Assembly (NCBI RefSeq): GCF_900112045.1
Contig: NZ_FOJW01000019.1
Span: forward strand, 1-59,418
Source of the DNA: Lentibacillus halodurans
GTDB taxonomy: Bacteria; Bacillota; Bacilli; Bacillales; Amphibacillaceae
Length of the DNA: 59,418 nucleotides
Direction of reading: 5' to 3'
Part shown: piece by piece, positions 1 through 8,157 of the stretch
Position numbering within the stretch: position 1 is the first letter of the stretch
Layout: every line of letters starts with the position of its first letter
The notes under the pieces: model-generated
The model's input: the letters and a program-made list of their open reading frames with translations, nothing else
The model's database searches: none
What the model was told of the DNA's origin: nothing
Translations under genes and position numbers: made by a program

Positions 1-415
1 GTCCAGCATGCCTTTCCGGTTCCGGCGGCTGAAAATCTCCTGTTTCAATCTGTTTCAGCTGTGAAACAAGTTCCCGGACATCCATGCTGCCATCTCCACC
101 ATCTCGGATCGCCTCAACCATGTCTTCCAACGATTGCACTGCCAGAAACATGACATCCATCACATCTTCCGTCACGTCCAATTCCTGATTTCTGATCTGA
201 TCGAAGACATTTTCCATTTGATGGGTTAAAGCGGCAATGTCATGAAATGCCATTGTTCCGGCCATGCCCTTCAATGTATGGGCTGAACGAAAAATGTCAT
301 GGACGATATCCGGATTCTCCGGATTCTGTTCGAGTTCTAATAAATGATGATTGATGGACTGCAGGTGTTCATCACTTTCGTCAAGGAATACATCAAGATA
401 ATCACTGGTATCCAT
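1..415 (-). CDS. cheA: Chemotaxis histidine kinase CheA, N-terminal part
   Basis: Only the first 138 or so codons are inside the window; the gene runs off the left edge. The reading frame starts at an ATG at 415 behind an AGGGGGG ribosome site. It shows a phosphotransfer (Hpt) domain with the motif SAHTLKG around residues 44-50, where His46 is the expected phosphorylated histidine. In this family the kinase phosphorylates itself and passes the phosphate to CheY and CheB to control flagellar rotation. It is the last visible gene of a leftward operon with cheX, motB, motA and an EAL gene. Full CheA is roughly 670 residues, so kinase, dimerisation and CheW-binding domains are not seen. A different Hpt protein is possible but unlikely in this context. 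Confidence 0.85.
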   Translation of the reverse strand, partial: MDTSDYLDVFLDESDEHLQSINHHLLELEQNPENPDIVHDIFRSAHTLKGMAGTMAFHDIAALTHQMENVFDQIRNQELDVTEDVMDVMFLAVQSLEDMVEAIRDGGDGSMDVRELVSQLKQIETGDFQPPEPERHAG

Positions 416-432
416 TTCAACCCCCCTATCTA

Positions 433-894
433 TTAATCAAGCAACAGGAAAATATCCAAATCTCCTAAATGATCAAATGAAGCCGTCACACTAAGGCCTT
501 GTTTAAAGCCCGATAATGTTGAATCTCCCTGTATCATCGTTGGGGCAGTAATATTAATATCAATCCCATTTTCGATGATATTCGTTGATAAACCCCCAGC
601 AATCATATTACCGAGTTCACCACTAAAGGATATAAGCATATCACCCTCAAGAGGCATCCCGTACATGGCTTCTCCAACCTTGCTAAAAATTGCAGACTTT
701 CCTGATAAAACCAGTTTTCCTTTAACATCCCCGGTAATACCAATCAGGACGCCAAACTTCAGACCAAAATCACGTTCTAATAACCGTGGATTTGTCCTTG
801 TATATTCAATTGGCACAACTGTATTCAACGATATCAAGGTACCATTAAGCAAGTTGGTGACTGCTTTATTTCGCTCGTTTGCTGTAATTTGCAT
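433..894 (-). CDS. cheX: Chemotaxis phosphatase CheX family
   Basis: A 153-residue protein of usual CheX length. The central segment SGELGNMIAGG carries the E-x-x-N signature that CheC/CheX/FliY phosphatases use to dephosphorylate CheY-P. It starts 6 bases after the motB stop behind GAGGAGTGAG, so it is in the same operon. Function from the family: removes phosphate from CheY so the motor signal ends. The single ExxN copy fits CheX rather than CheC, which carries two. Cytoplasmic, with no membrane segment. Confidence 0.8.
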   Translation of the reverse strand: MQITANERNKAVTNLLNGTLISLNTVVPIEYTRTNPRLLERDFGLKFGVLIGITGDVKGKLVLSGKSAIFSKVGEAMYGMPLEGDMLISFSGELGNMIAGGLSTNIIENGIDINITAPTMIQGDSTLSGFKQGLSVTASFDHLGDLDIFLLLD

Positions 895-900
895 TTGTTC

Positions 901-1683
901 TCACTCCTCATCGGAACTCGATTCTCCTGTCTCAATAACATGATTCGGCATTATTTGCACTTCAACTCTTCTATTTATTTCCATGTTTTGTTCATTTGTG
1001 TTAGGCACAATCGGATGATGTTCACCAAATCCTTTAGCACTGAACTGCTCTGGTTCCAGATTTTCGTGTTCAAGTAATAATTGCATAAAATTAATCGCAC
1101 GCATGGCGCTTAAGTCCCAATTAGACGAAAAATCACTATTTTCTATCGGGCGGTTATCGGTATGCCCGCTCACGACGATTTGATTAGGCGGATCAGTATA
1201 TAAAAAATTGGAAATTTCCCTGGCGAGCTTCCTGCCTTCTTTCTTCACTTCAGCACTGCCTGTATCAAAAGACACATCATTGGATATCGTGACAAATAAT
1301 CCCTCATTTGATAATTTTGTGCCTAACACTTCCGATAAATCATTTTGCTCAATATATTCGTTAATCTGTTGCTGCAGTCCCTTTAATTTTTGTAATTCAT
1401 TCATTTTATCAAGTTCTTGATCATGTTCATTATCATCTTCATTGCTATGATCTGCCTCAACTGGAACCTGATCCTGAGTACCGTTGCTGCCCTCTAATAT
1501 TCCGCTTCCTCCATTAAACTCACTATCAAAAACTTGTATCAGACTTTCATATTTCTGAGCATCTATTTCGCTCATCGCAAAGAGAACGATAAATAATGCA
1601 ACTAGAAGGGTCAGTAAATCCGAGTATGGAAGCAGCCACGATTCATTGATATGATTGCCTTTACGCTGTCTCTTCCGTCGCAT
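901..1683 (-). CDS. motB: Flagellar motor stator protein MotB
   Basis: About 260 residues: basic N-terminus, one membrane segment (PYSDLLTLLVALFIVLFAMS) with the conserved ion-binding Asp in PYSD, then a periplasmic OmpA-like peptidoglycan-binding domain (motifs SGHTDNRPI, NWDLSAMRA, NRRVEVQI). It anchors the stator to the wall and, with MotA, conducts ions that drive the flagellum. An ATG at 1689 lies directly on the ribosome site AGGAGG, so the second ATG at 1683 is the better start. The start lies inside the end of motA, which suggests translational coupling. The PYSD environment resembles proton-type MotB more than MotS, but the ion is not proven. Confidence 0.93.
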   Translation of the reverse strand: MRRKRQRKGNHINESWLLPYSDLLTLLVALFIVLFAMSEIDAQKYESLIQVFDSEFNGGSGILEGSNGTQDQVPVEADHSNEDDNEHDQELDKMNELQKLKGLQQQINEYIEQNDLSEVLGTKLSNEGLFVTISNDVSFDTGSAEVKKEGRKLAREISNFLYTDPPNQIVVSGHTDNRPIENSDFSSNWDLSAMRAINFMQLLLEHENLEPEQFSAKGFGEHHPIVPNTNEQNMEINRRVEVQIMPNHVIETGESSSDEE

Positions 1684-2461
1684 TTTCATCCTCCTGACCC
1701 AATATTGCCAACTCTTCCGAAGATAAGTAAGAACTTAACTTATCTTTGATGATCTGAGGAGATTCGCCATTTGTTATGGACAAAATGCCTTCTATCATAA
1801 TTTGCTTCAATCGAACTTCATTTTCGGACTTCTCTTTTAACTTATTGGCAAAGGGATGCCATAAAATATACCCGGAGAAAATCCCCAATAATGTTGCCAC
1901 AAAAGCAGCAGATATCGCTTTACCCAAAACCTCAATATCATTCAAATCACTAAGTGCAGCAATTAAGCCAATCACAGCTCCAAGTACACCTAATGTAGGC
2001 GCATATGTACCGGCTTGCGTAAATATAGATATACCTTTCTGATGCCTTTCCTCCATTGCATCAATCTTTTCCAGCATCACTTCCCGTATAAAGTCAGGGG
2101 ATTGACCATCAACAACTAATTGCAAGCCAGAACGCAAAAATGGATCATTCACATGGTCCATTTTCCCTTCCAACCATAGTATTCCTTCTTTTCTTGTCGT
2201 TTCAGCCCAGTTTGTGATATCTGTCATGAATGCTGTAGCATCGCTATTTTGATCCTTTGTAAATATGATTTTCAATAATGCTGGTACTTTCTTAAGCGTA
2301 CTCATTGGAAAAGCTATAAACACCGAGGCAGCAGTGCCTAAAAAGATGATTAATAGTGCTGCCGGGTTGATAATCGCCATAGGGCTTACCCCTTTTAATA
2401 CCATACCAGCCCCAACAGCAATAATCCCAAAAAGTATCCCAATAATTGATGCTTTATCCAT
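1661..2461 (-). CDS. motA: Flagellar motor stator protein MotA
   Basis: A 266-residue protein with the four membrane segments and large cytoplasmic loop typical of MotA. It starts with MDKASIIGILFGIIAVGAGM, has the loop with charged residues around WAETTRKEGILWLE, and the paired C-terminal helices (QAGTYAPTLGVLGAVIGLIA). It forms the ion channel of the stator with MotB. The gene overlaps the upstream EAL gene by 8 bases and the downstream motB by about 23 bases, so the three are one translation-coupled unit. Confidence 0.94.
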   Translation of the reverse strand: MDKASIIGILFGIIAVGAGMVLKGVSPMAIINPAALLIIFLGTAASVFIAFPMSTLKKVPALLKIIFTKDQNSDATAFMTDITNWAETTRKEGILWLEGKMDHVNDPFLRSGLQLVVDGQSPDFIREVMLEKIDAMEERHQKGISIFTQAGTYAPTLGVLGAVIGLIAALSDLNDIEVLGKAISAAFVATLLGIFSGYILWHPFANKLKEKSENEVRLKQIMIEGILSITNGESPQIIKDKLSSYLSSEELAILGQEDENATEETA

Positions 2462-3224
2462 CTTGTAACCTCCACAACCTTATATATTGATCTGGAAATT
2501 CACCCGACATATAATCCTTTATCGGTTTTGGCTTCCCTAAAACATACCCCTGTCCATACGTAACACCCAATTCCCTCGCTGTTTGCAGATCAGCCACAGA
2601 CTCAAATCCTTCTACGATAACCTCAGTATTATTGTCAAAGAGGGTCAGCATTGATTGAAGAGCCTTCTGTTTTTTGGGCGAGGCAGCCAGATTTTCAGCA
2701 AAATAACGATCCATTTTAGCTATATCAGGATTCAATTCCAATATGGAACTTAACATGAATTCCCCCTTCCCAATATCATCGAATGCAATTAGGAATCCTT
2801 CATTTCTGATCGCTTGAATAACCTTTTTTATCGTTGAAAAATTTGTTGCCCTCTCATATTCATTTATTTCAAATACAATATGACACGCTTCCATATGGCT
2901 ATAAGACTTCAGGTGTTGCAGAAGATCATAAAAAGTTGAATCAGCTAAAGTTGAGGGAAACACGTTGACAAATATATATAAATGATTCATAGATATATCT
3001 TTAATAATCTTCTGAAATGCTTCAAATATGGAACCCAGGTCTACATTAGCCAGCTGATTTTTTTGCCTGGCGTATTCGAACAGCCGTTCAGGATTTTGAA
3101 ACTGCTTTGAACGTATAAGCACCTCATACCCATGAACGGTATTTGTGGTTAAATTTACAATCGGTTGAACAACATGATAGAAGTCAATTTCGTCAGGCGC
3201 CAAACCAAAACGCAAATGATTCAT
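2454..3224 (-). CDS. EAL-domain cyclic-di-GMP phosphodiesterase
   Basis: A stand-alone EAL domain of 256 residues. The signature is EVLIR (residues 34-38) in place of EALLR. Other conserved pieces are FVNVFP (85-90), FEINEYE (118-124), the metal-binding DD pair (149-150), the KMD lysine (170-172), EGFE (205-208) and QGYVLGKP near 225. The metal and catalytic residues look kept, so it probably hydrolyses c-di-GMP, though EVL for EAL leaves some doubt. An upstream ATG at 3236 exists, but AGGGAT sits correctly for the ATG at 3224, which I chose. It is the first gene of the mot-che operon and lies behind a c-di-GMP riboswitch, suggesting feedback on motility. Confidence 0.85.
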   Translation of the reverse strand: MNHLRFGLAPDEIDFYHVVQPIVNLTTNTVHGYEVLIRSKQFQNPERLFEYARQKNQLANVDLGSIFEAFQKIIKDISMNHLYIFVNVFPSTLADSTFYDLLQHLKSYSHMEACHIVFEINEYERATNFSTIKKVIQAIRNEGFLIAFDDIGKGEFMLSSILELNPDIAKMDRYFAENLAASPKKQKALQSMLTLFDNNTEVIVEGFESVADLQTARELGVTYGQGYVLGKPKPIKDYMSGEFPDQYIRLWRLQDG

Positions 3225-3346
3225 ATTATCCCTCATTCTGTATTTTCTTTAATTTGTCTTCATGATGAACACAATCTATAACATTCTCCTAAGTTCCAAT
3301 AAAAATGGTCTCTGTCATCCTCATCAACATGATGATTTAATCCTTC

Positions 3347-3382
3347 AAAAAAAAAAGCCATTCAGGAATTAATAGAATAGCC
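3347..3382 (-). terminator. Intrinsic terminator of the c-di-GMP riboswitch
   Basis: Read leftward, GGCTATTC (3382-3375) pairs with GAATGGCT (3363-3356), allowing two G-U pairs, and is followed at once by a run of ten T. It sits between the aptamer and the EAL gene, as expected for an expression platform acting by termination. Confidence 0.75.
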
Positions 3383-3410
3383 AAAGGATCACATATAGAT
3401 GAGATTGATG

Positions 3411-3500
3411 ATTTGGCAGCCAGGCGGTCATGATGTCCTGTAACCGGCATTTTAGATCCTTGGCTTTGCGTCCTACCCTTTCGAATAGTTTGCCTTTTTC
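3411..3500 (-). promoter_or_regulatory. Cyclic-di-GMP-I (GEMM-I) riboswitch
   Basis: The leftward RNA contains the GEMM-I core. AAGGCAAAC is followed by a stem CTATTC-GAAA-GGGTAG with its GAAA tetraloop, then GGACGCAAAGCC, then a second stem ending in GCCTGGCTGCC, which closes the P1 pairing with GGCA. This matches the known class I c-di-GMP aptamer. It lies between a SigD-type promoter and an intrinsic terminator in front of EAL-motA-motB-cheX-cheA. Whether ligand turns the operon on or off was not determined. Confidence 0.88.
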
Positions 3501-3550
3501 TTCTAATTAATGGGTTTTTTGTACTATGTCTTTTTGTTCATCTTATTATT

Positions 3551-3577
3551 ATATCGACAAAATATAACAATCTTTTA
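3551..3577 (-). promoter_or_regulatory. SigD (flagellar sigma) promoter
   Basis: Reading leftward there is TAAA (3577-3574), exactly 15 bases, then GTCGATAT (3558-3551). The SigD/sigma-28 consensus is TAAA-N15-GCCGATAT, so there is one mismatch. It points into the c-di-GMP riboswitch and the motility operon. Confidence 0.8.
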
Positions 3578-3692
3578 TACTGTTGAACATAAAAATTTTT
3601 GATATTTAGTGAAATGAACTGCATCGTTTCGTATTCAGGATGATGTATTAAATAAAAGTATTTACCATAACGCATACGAAGAAATGCCGCTA

Positions 3693-3738
3693 AAAAAAGA
3701 TTCCCATCAGGTTCAATAACTTGATAGGAATCTTTTTT
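3693..3738. terminator. Bidirectional terminator
   Basis: AAAAAAGATTCC (3693-3704) and GGAATCTTTTTT (3727-3738) form a perfect 12-base stem with further pairing inside (ATCA/TGAT). A- and T-runs on both sides allow use on either strand. It separates the rightmost sulfur gene from the motility promoter region. Confidence 0.75.
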
Positions 3739-3973
3739 GCACAGTCATGATACAAAATGTAATGGTCAGAAAATGTATCTTGAATGATCCGCGATTCAGT
3801 ACACGAAATCAGTTAAAATCAGGTATTAGCGCTGAAATGATAACCGTGTACGACCTTATCAGACAGATGACGAATAAACCGGGCTATGCTAAAATAAACG
3901 TGCGGTTGGGTGCCAGTACCGAACTCCCCACCGCCGCAAATGGCTTTGCGAAGAGGGTGTTGCCGCACCTTCT

Positions 3974-4561
3974 TCATTCATGCAATGCCCTTCTCGGAAT
4001 CGATGGGCTGCCTGCTCCGACATAGTCTCCCCCGATTTGAGCTTGAAATTTGACCACATCTTCTCCCAGATAACGAAGCCGTTCCATGACTTCCGGATCC
4101 ACTAATGTTTTTTCAGAAAAATGACGATTATGTGCATAGACCGAACCCGGTACAATATGTGCTCGGAAAAATCCGATCAAAGGCTTCAACTGATGCTCAA
4201 TCGCCAGAAAATGATGATATGTTCCACCGGTTGCAATCAAGCCGACAACCTTCCCTTTCAATGCATCATTCGGGATCAAATCGAATACATTTTTCAAGGC
4301 ACCAGTATAGGACCCGCGATATACAGGAGTACCAATAATCAACGCATCTGCTTCTTCAATTTTTTTAATAACCTGTTTTGTATCGTTTTCATAGTACGTT
4401 GGATCTCGTCCGTCACAAAATTGCAAGTCATAATCACGCAAACTGATGATCTCTGTCTCAATCGACGGATTCTCAACTTTGGCAAACTCCAACACTTTGT
4501 CTATTACGATGGTTGTTTTTGAGCGGGGCGTCATACTACCCGACAATCCAAGCAGTTTCAC
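3974..4561 (-). CDS. NADPH-dependent FMN reductase (SsuE/MsuE type)
   Basis: A 195-residue flavodoxin-fold reductase: N-terminal LGLSGSMTPRSKT phosphate loop and GTPVYRGSYTGALKNVFD, the FMN-site motif of SsuE/MsuE proteins. In this family it reduces FMN with NAD(P)H and hands FMNH2 to a partner monooxygenase. Its ATG overlaps the sfnG stop by 4 bases (ATGA), so the two are coupled and the SfnG-like enzyme is the obvious partner. Cytoplasmic. Confidence 0.9.
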   Translation of the reverse strand: MKLLGLSGSMTPRSKTTIVIDKVLEFAKVENPSIETEIISLRDYDLQFCDGRDPTYYENDTKQVIKKIEEADALIIGTPVYRGSYTGALKNVFDLIPNDALKGKVVGLIATGGTYHHFLAIEHQLKPLIGFFRAHIVPGSVYAHNRHFSEKTLVDPEVMERLRYLGEDVVKFQAQIGGDYVGAGSPSIPRRALHE

Positions 4562-5640
4562 ACTGTCACTCCTTTTTCTTTCAATCGTTGCTCTTTTTCA
4601 CGCACAAGTGGGATCACTTTTTCCCCAAATGCCTTCAAGTCGGTTTCATAATGGAAAAATCCTGTTAAGATCAGTCCAACGCCAAGTTTTTTCAACTCAA
4701 TGATACGATCAGCTACCTGCTCCGGTGTTCCGATTAATCCAGTCTTAAAACCATCGTTGTATTGAACAAGATCTTCAAAAGTGGAATTTGCCCACATACC
4801 GTCATGATCTCTGGTTGATTGACCGGCCTCTTTTACCGATTGCCTAAAGCCCTCTACCGCTTCAACGTCGGCGTTAGAGACAATGTCCCGCAGTGTTTGA
4901 AGGGCTTCATTTTCGGTATCACGTACAATCGCAAACCCATTGGCAGCATAATTAACTGTTCGGTCCTCAGCTTTAGCCAGTGATCTAACGCCTTCAATCT
5001 GTTCTTTGAAGCCGTCTAACGTATTTCCGTTCATGAAATACCAATCGGACACACGTGCCGCCATTTCCCGGGCCGCTTTTGAATTTCCCCCCTGAAAAAT
5101 GGGGATATGCTGTACAGGCTTCGGTTTTAAAGGGGCACCGTTAATCCGATAAAAATCTCCTCTGAATATCGCTTCCTCTTCCGTCCACATCGACCGCAGC
5201 ACGCGGATGAACTCCTCTGATCGCCGGTATCGCTCATCATGCTCCAGCCATGGTTCACCATAGCCGGTAAATTCCCCTTTAAACCAGCCGCTGACAACGT
5301 TGACCGCTGCACGGCCATTGCTGATATGATCAAGGGTTGCCAGCATTTTCGCATACACACCCGGGTGCCAAAGACCAGGATGTACCGCTGCAATCAGCTT
5401 AATTTTCGACGTAACACTGGCCAGTGAAGAGGCGAGTGTTGCAGCTTCCAACTGATATTCCGCACCGTAGCTTGCAAAAAAACGTGTTTGCAACAATGCA
5501 AAGTCAAAACCGGCTTCTTCCGCGATTTGTGCATACCGTTTATTCGCCTCGAACGTCCAGTCCGTTTGTTGCGAAAGCTTAGAAACAACGAGCCCTCCAC
5601 TGACATTCGGCACCCAATAAGCGAATTGCAAATTACCCAT
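4558..5640 (-). CDS. sfnG: FMNH2-dependent dimethylsulfone monooxygenase (SfnG-like)
   Basis: A bacterial luciferase-like protein of 360 residues, close in length and sequence style to SfnG. Motifs include FAYWVPNVSGGLV at the start, LLQTRFFASYG, AAVHPGLWHPGVYAKM, NVVSGWFKGEFTGYGEPW and IFQGGNSKAAREMAA. In the family it converts dimethylsulfone to methanesulfinate using FMNH2 and oxygen, releasing sulfur for assimilation. The frame is open to 5688, but AAAGGAGG sits properly before the ATG at 5640, which is therefore the start. It is followed by the FMN reductase and preceded by a SAM-I riboswitch, so it should be made when S-adenosylmethionine is scarce. A related alkanesulfonate monooxygenase is the main alternative. 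Confidence 0.88.
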   Translation of the reverse strand: MGNLQFAYWVPNVSGGLVVSKLSQQTDWTFEANKRYAQIAEEAGFDFALLQTRFFASYGAEYQLEAATLASSLASVTSKIKLIAAVHPGLWHPGVYAKMLATLDHISNGRAAVNVVSGWFKGEFTGYGEPWLEHDERYRRSEEFIRVLRSMWTEEEAIFRGDFYRINGAPLKPKPVQHIPIFQGGNSKAAREMAARVSDWYFMNGNTLDGFKEQIEGVRSLAKAEDRTVNYAANGFAIVRDTENEALQTLRDIVSNADVEAVEGFRQSVKEAGQSTRDHDGMWANSTFEDLVQYNDGFKTGLIGTPEQVADRIIELKKLGVGLILTGFFHYETDLKAFGEKVIPLVREKEQRLKEKGVTV

Positions 5641-5703
5641 TTTGATGACCTCCTTTTCTTTCCATTGTAAAATGTCCCTGTGATGCAAGTGTTGGTTTGA
5701 ACC

Positions 5704-5913
5704 TTAACAGTCTTTTAGTTTGAATGTGGCTGCGACTTTTTGCCATTTTGTATACTTCAAAACGTTGTCATTGTGTTTCAACCTGCAAGTTTCACCTAAA
5801 TACGTCGTTGCCTTAAACATTTCCAGTGCCACTTTAATTAATCTTCCATTTTTCCTCACCTGAGCTATTAATACATGACGCTTCTTCTCATCGCATCCCC
5901 CCTTAAACGTCAT
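5704..5913 (-). CDS. Possible 69-residue leader ORF between SAM riboswitch and sfnG
   Basis: An open frame from ATG 5913 lies in the 270-base leader between the riboswitch terminator and sfnG. The terminator's 3' arm (GAGAAGGG) could serve as its ribosome site. The product is basic (KKRHVLIAQVRKNGRLIKVALEMFK) and I recognise no family. It may be spurious; the long leader itself is the more certain observation. Confidence 0.25.
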   Translation of the reverse strand: MTFKGGCDEKKRHVLIAQVRKNGRLIKVALEMFKATTYLGETCRLKHNDNVLKYTKWQKVAATFKLKDC

Positions 5914-5945
5914 AAAACCCTTCTCCAAAAAAGAGAAGGGTTTAC
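5914..5945 (-). terminator. SAM riboswitch terminator
   Basis: Read leftward: AAACCCTTCTC, a T-rich loop, GAGAAGGGTTT followed by TA. Its 5' arm CCTTCTC is complementary to GAGAAGG at the 3' edge of the aptamer (5979-5973), giving the classical S-box antiterminator choice. Confidence 0.85.
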
Positions 5946-5973
5946 AAAACATATATCACATTTTGCTGACGCC

Positions 5974-6112
5974 TTCTCATCTTCGGATTCATAAAGCAAT
6001 CCTCTGAAATTGGCACCGGGCTTTCGTTCCCATTCCACAAAATGTGCTGTCGAGCAATAAGCTGGTTGCCGAGAGTTCATAGGGTCAGTCCCTCCCTCTC
6101 TCTTGATAAGAA
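5974..6112 (-). promoter_or_regulatory. SAM-I (S-box) riboswitch
   Basis: The leftward RNA carries the S-box core: CTTCTTATCAAGAGAG, then GAGGGACTGACCCTATGAA, CGGCAACC, GGTGCCAATTTC and a closing GAAGATGAGAAG. The first 9 bases pair perfectly with the last 9 (P1). The kink-turn and pseudoknot segments match the known family. With SAM bound, the downstream terminator forms. It controls sfnG and the FMN reductase. Confidence 0.95.
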
Positions 6113-6142
6113 GTATTCGTATTATTCATTTATTTATAGAAT

Positions 6143-6171
6143 ATTTTAACGACAAGCATATTATTCGTCAA
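6143..6171 (-). promoter_or_regulatory. SigA-type promoter of the SAM riboswitch
   Basis: Leftward TTGACG (6171-6166), 17 bases, then TAAAAT (6148-6143). This is a near-consensus housekeeping promoter ending about 30 bases before the riboswitch. Confidence 0.75.
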
Positions 6172-6317
6172 CTATTTTTTATTCTAATATTGACTAATGG
6201 CCACAAAGTCCTGTGTAAACAATCAATTTTATGACGCTGATAAAAAGCGGTCGCCAATAAGTTCAATAACTTCATGGAAACCTCCATAAAGACATTATTT
6301 GTTACGACATCCAATAG

Positions 6318-6760
6318 CTATATTGAAAATGGCGGAATAAATCGGCCATCGATATCGGTGAAGTGATATTCCTTGGCTAAATCACCAGCTTTTAACACCT
6401 GTCCGCTTTTCTCCATGATGTTTGGGTCGCTTGCCAACGCTTTTATGCCACGTCCAACATAATAAGGGGTTTCAGCTCTTTTTAATTCCTCTAAGTTATG
6501 CCAATGTTTCTCATCTGCACATTATTAATAAGAATCTCCAGTTTTTCCTGTTCCTTACGAATTTGAGTGATGACTGCTTCTGTTTCTGAATCATTCGTAT
6601 GATCACAGCGAACTGCAATACCTTTTCCACCGTAAGCTTCAATTTGAGAAACTGTATCATCAATTGTTCCAGGCCAATTATTTGTGGAGTTTCCTTTCGT
6701 GCTGCGTCCCGTGATATCTTCATAATAGTTAGCTGGATGGCTCTTTTTTTGTTCAACCAG
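6318..6760 (-). pseudogene. Short-chain dehydrogenase relic
   Basis: Two parts of one SDR enzyme remain. The upstream part reads GRSTKG...GGKGIAVRCDHTND...LEILINNVQ (NAD-binding half). The downstream part reads ELKRAETPYYVGRGIKALASD...GRFIPPFSI and stop at 6318 (C-terminus). The Ser-Tyr-x-x-x-Lys active-site middle and the first glycine loop are missing, and the fragments are out of frame. This is a decayed, internally deleted gene, not functional. Confidence 0.75.
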
Positions 6761-6945
6761 AAGAAACGGTACAATAGCATAAACGATCAAAAACTACTGT
6801 TTATTGTAAAGCCGGGTGCCGGACAGTAATGCATGATTCAGCTGAAAAGTGAAGAATACCAAACCTTTTACTGTCCTTTTTCCGCCTCGTTTATCTCTTT
6901 AACTTATCTCCCCAGCGGTCCCTATTGATTCCCAATATAGCGTAT

Positions 6946-8142
6946 TCAAATCAAGTTGATTATATATCCACCCGCAACACCTGATATAACGATCAGCCAT
7001 GCGGGAACTTTCCAGATATTCAGCAAGGCAAATAGTATCATACCCAAGGCAAAGTCAGCAGCGTCAAAAATAGAACTTTTGACAACAGGGTCATAAAATG
7101 CAGCTAATAAAATCCCGACCACGCTGGCATTGACACCCATGAGTATTCCCTGGAAAGAAGCACGTTTTCGCAATGCATTTAAAAATGGTAAAGCAGCCAC
7201 AATCAGTAAAAAGGATGGCAAAAATATACCGATGGTTGCAACGACAGCTCCTCCTATCCCTTCCATTACCGTCCCAAGGTAGCTTGAAAATGTAAACAAG
7301 GGACCTGGCACTGCCTGAGCCATTCCATACCCAGCCAGGAATTCATCAGGTGACAACAAGCCCTGTGGGACAACTTCACGCTCAATCATCGGCAGCACAA
7401 CATGACCTCCGCCAAAGACCAATGAACCGACCCTGAAAAAGATATCAAATAGATTGACGAAAGGATTATTCGTAACCCTCGTTATAATTGGGAGAACAAT
7501 GAGAAAGATCACTAGAATACTTAACGAAAAAATGCCTGCCTTTTTTGAAATATTTATTGAAAAAGATTTCACATTGGACTCAGCTTTATGTTTAAAAAGA
7601 TTTAGCCCCAGCAACCCTGCTCCCAGGATAATAAGAATCTGCATCCATGCAAAAGGATAGAGCAACATAACGAATGCAGCCACTACCGCTATGGCGATAC
7701 GTGTTTTATCCGGTGTTAATTTTCTTCCCAAGCCTATTAGAGCATGTAGCACGACTGCTACTGCTACAACCTTCAGACTTTGAATAAACACCGCACCTTC
7801 CAAGGAAAAGGTTTGATAAAGCATTGCGAATATAACTAAAACAATAACTGATGGGAGGGTAAATCCGATCCACGATATGATGCCACCTAAAAATCCCCCG
7901 CGCAGCATACCTATTGAAATCCCAACTTGGCTGCTGGCAGGACCTGGGAGAAACTGGCAGAGTGCAATGATATCTGCATAGGTTTTATCATCCAGCCATT
8001 TCTTTCGATCAATATATTCATCTTTAAAGTAAGCTAAATGAGCAACAGGACCACCAAATGATGTCAAACCTAATTTTGTGGAAGCAAATAGAATCTCTAA
8101 AAGAACCTGTAAACGGTTTTTATGGTTTACTTGTTTTTTCAC
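6946..8142 (-). CDS. chrA: Chromate transporter ChrA family
   Basis: A 398-residue membrane protein with two homologous CHR halves, each with a glycine-rich motif and a PGP motif: SFGGP and FLPGPASSQVG in the first, FGGGHVVLPM and AVPGPLFTFSSYLG in the second. Around ten hydrophobic segments are visible. The family exports chromate at the cytoplasmic membrane. GTG start at 8142 behind GAGGGGG, 15 bases after the padR stop, so both are co-transcribed. Full family length. Confidence 0.93.
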   Translation of the reverse strand: MKKQVNHKNRLQVLLEILFASTKLGLTSFGGPVAHLAYFKDEYIDRKKWLDDKTYADIIALCQFLPGPASSQVGISIGMLRGGFLGGIISWIGFTLPSVIVLVIFAMLYQTFSLEGAVFIQSLKVVAVAVVLHALIGLGRKLTPDKTRIAIAVVAAFVMLLYPFAWMQILIILGAGLLGLNLFKHKAESNVKSFSINISKKAGIFSLSILVIFLIVLPIITRVTNNPFVNLFDIFFRVGSLVFGGGHVVLPMIEREVVPQGLLSPDEFLAGYGMAQAVPGPLFTFSSYLGTVMEGIGGAVVATIGIFLPSFLLIVAALPFLNALRKRASFQGILMGVNASVVGILLAAFYDPVVKSSIFDAADFALGMILFALLNIWKVPAWLIVISGVAGGYIINLI

Positions 8143-8157
8143 GCCAATCCCCCTCGC

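Noticed and set aside
3747-4025. 92-codon rightward frame
   Set aside because: Overlaps the end of the FMN reductase on the other strand, has no ribosome site and no family features.
5127-5606. Several frames of 60-90 codons in and against sfnG
   Set aside because: Shadows of a long, well-conserved gene.
6168-6275. 35-codon leftward frame with a perfect GGAGG site
   Set aside because: It runs through the -35 box of the SAM riboswitch promoter and has no recognisable product; probably chance.
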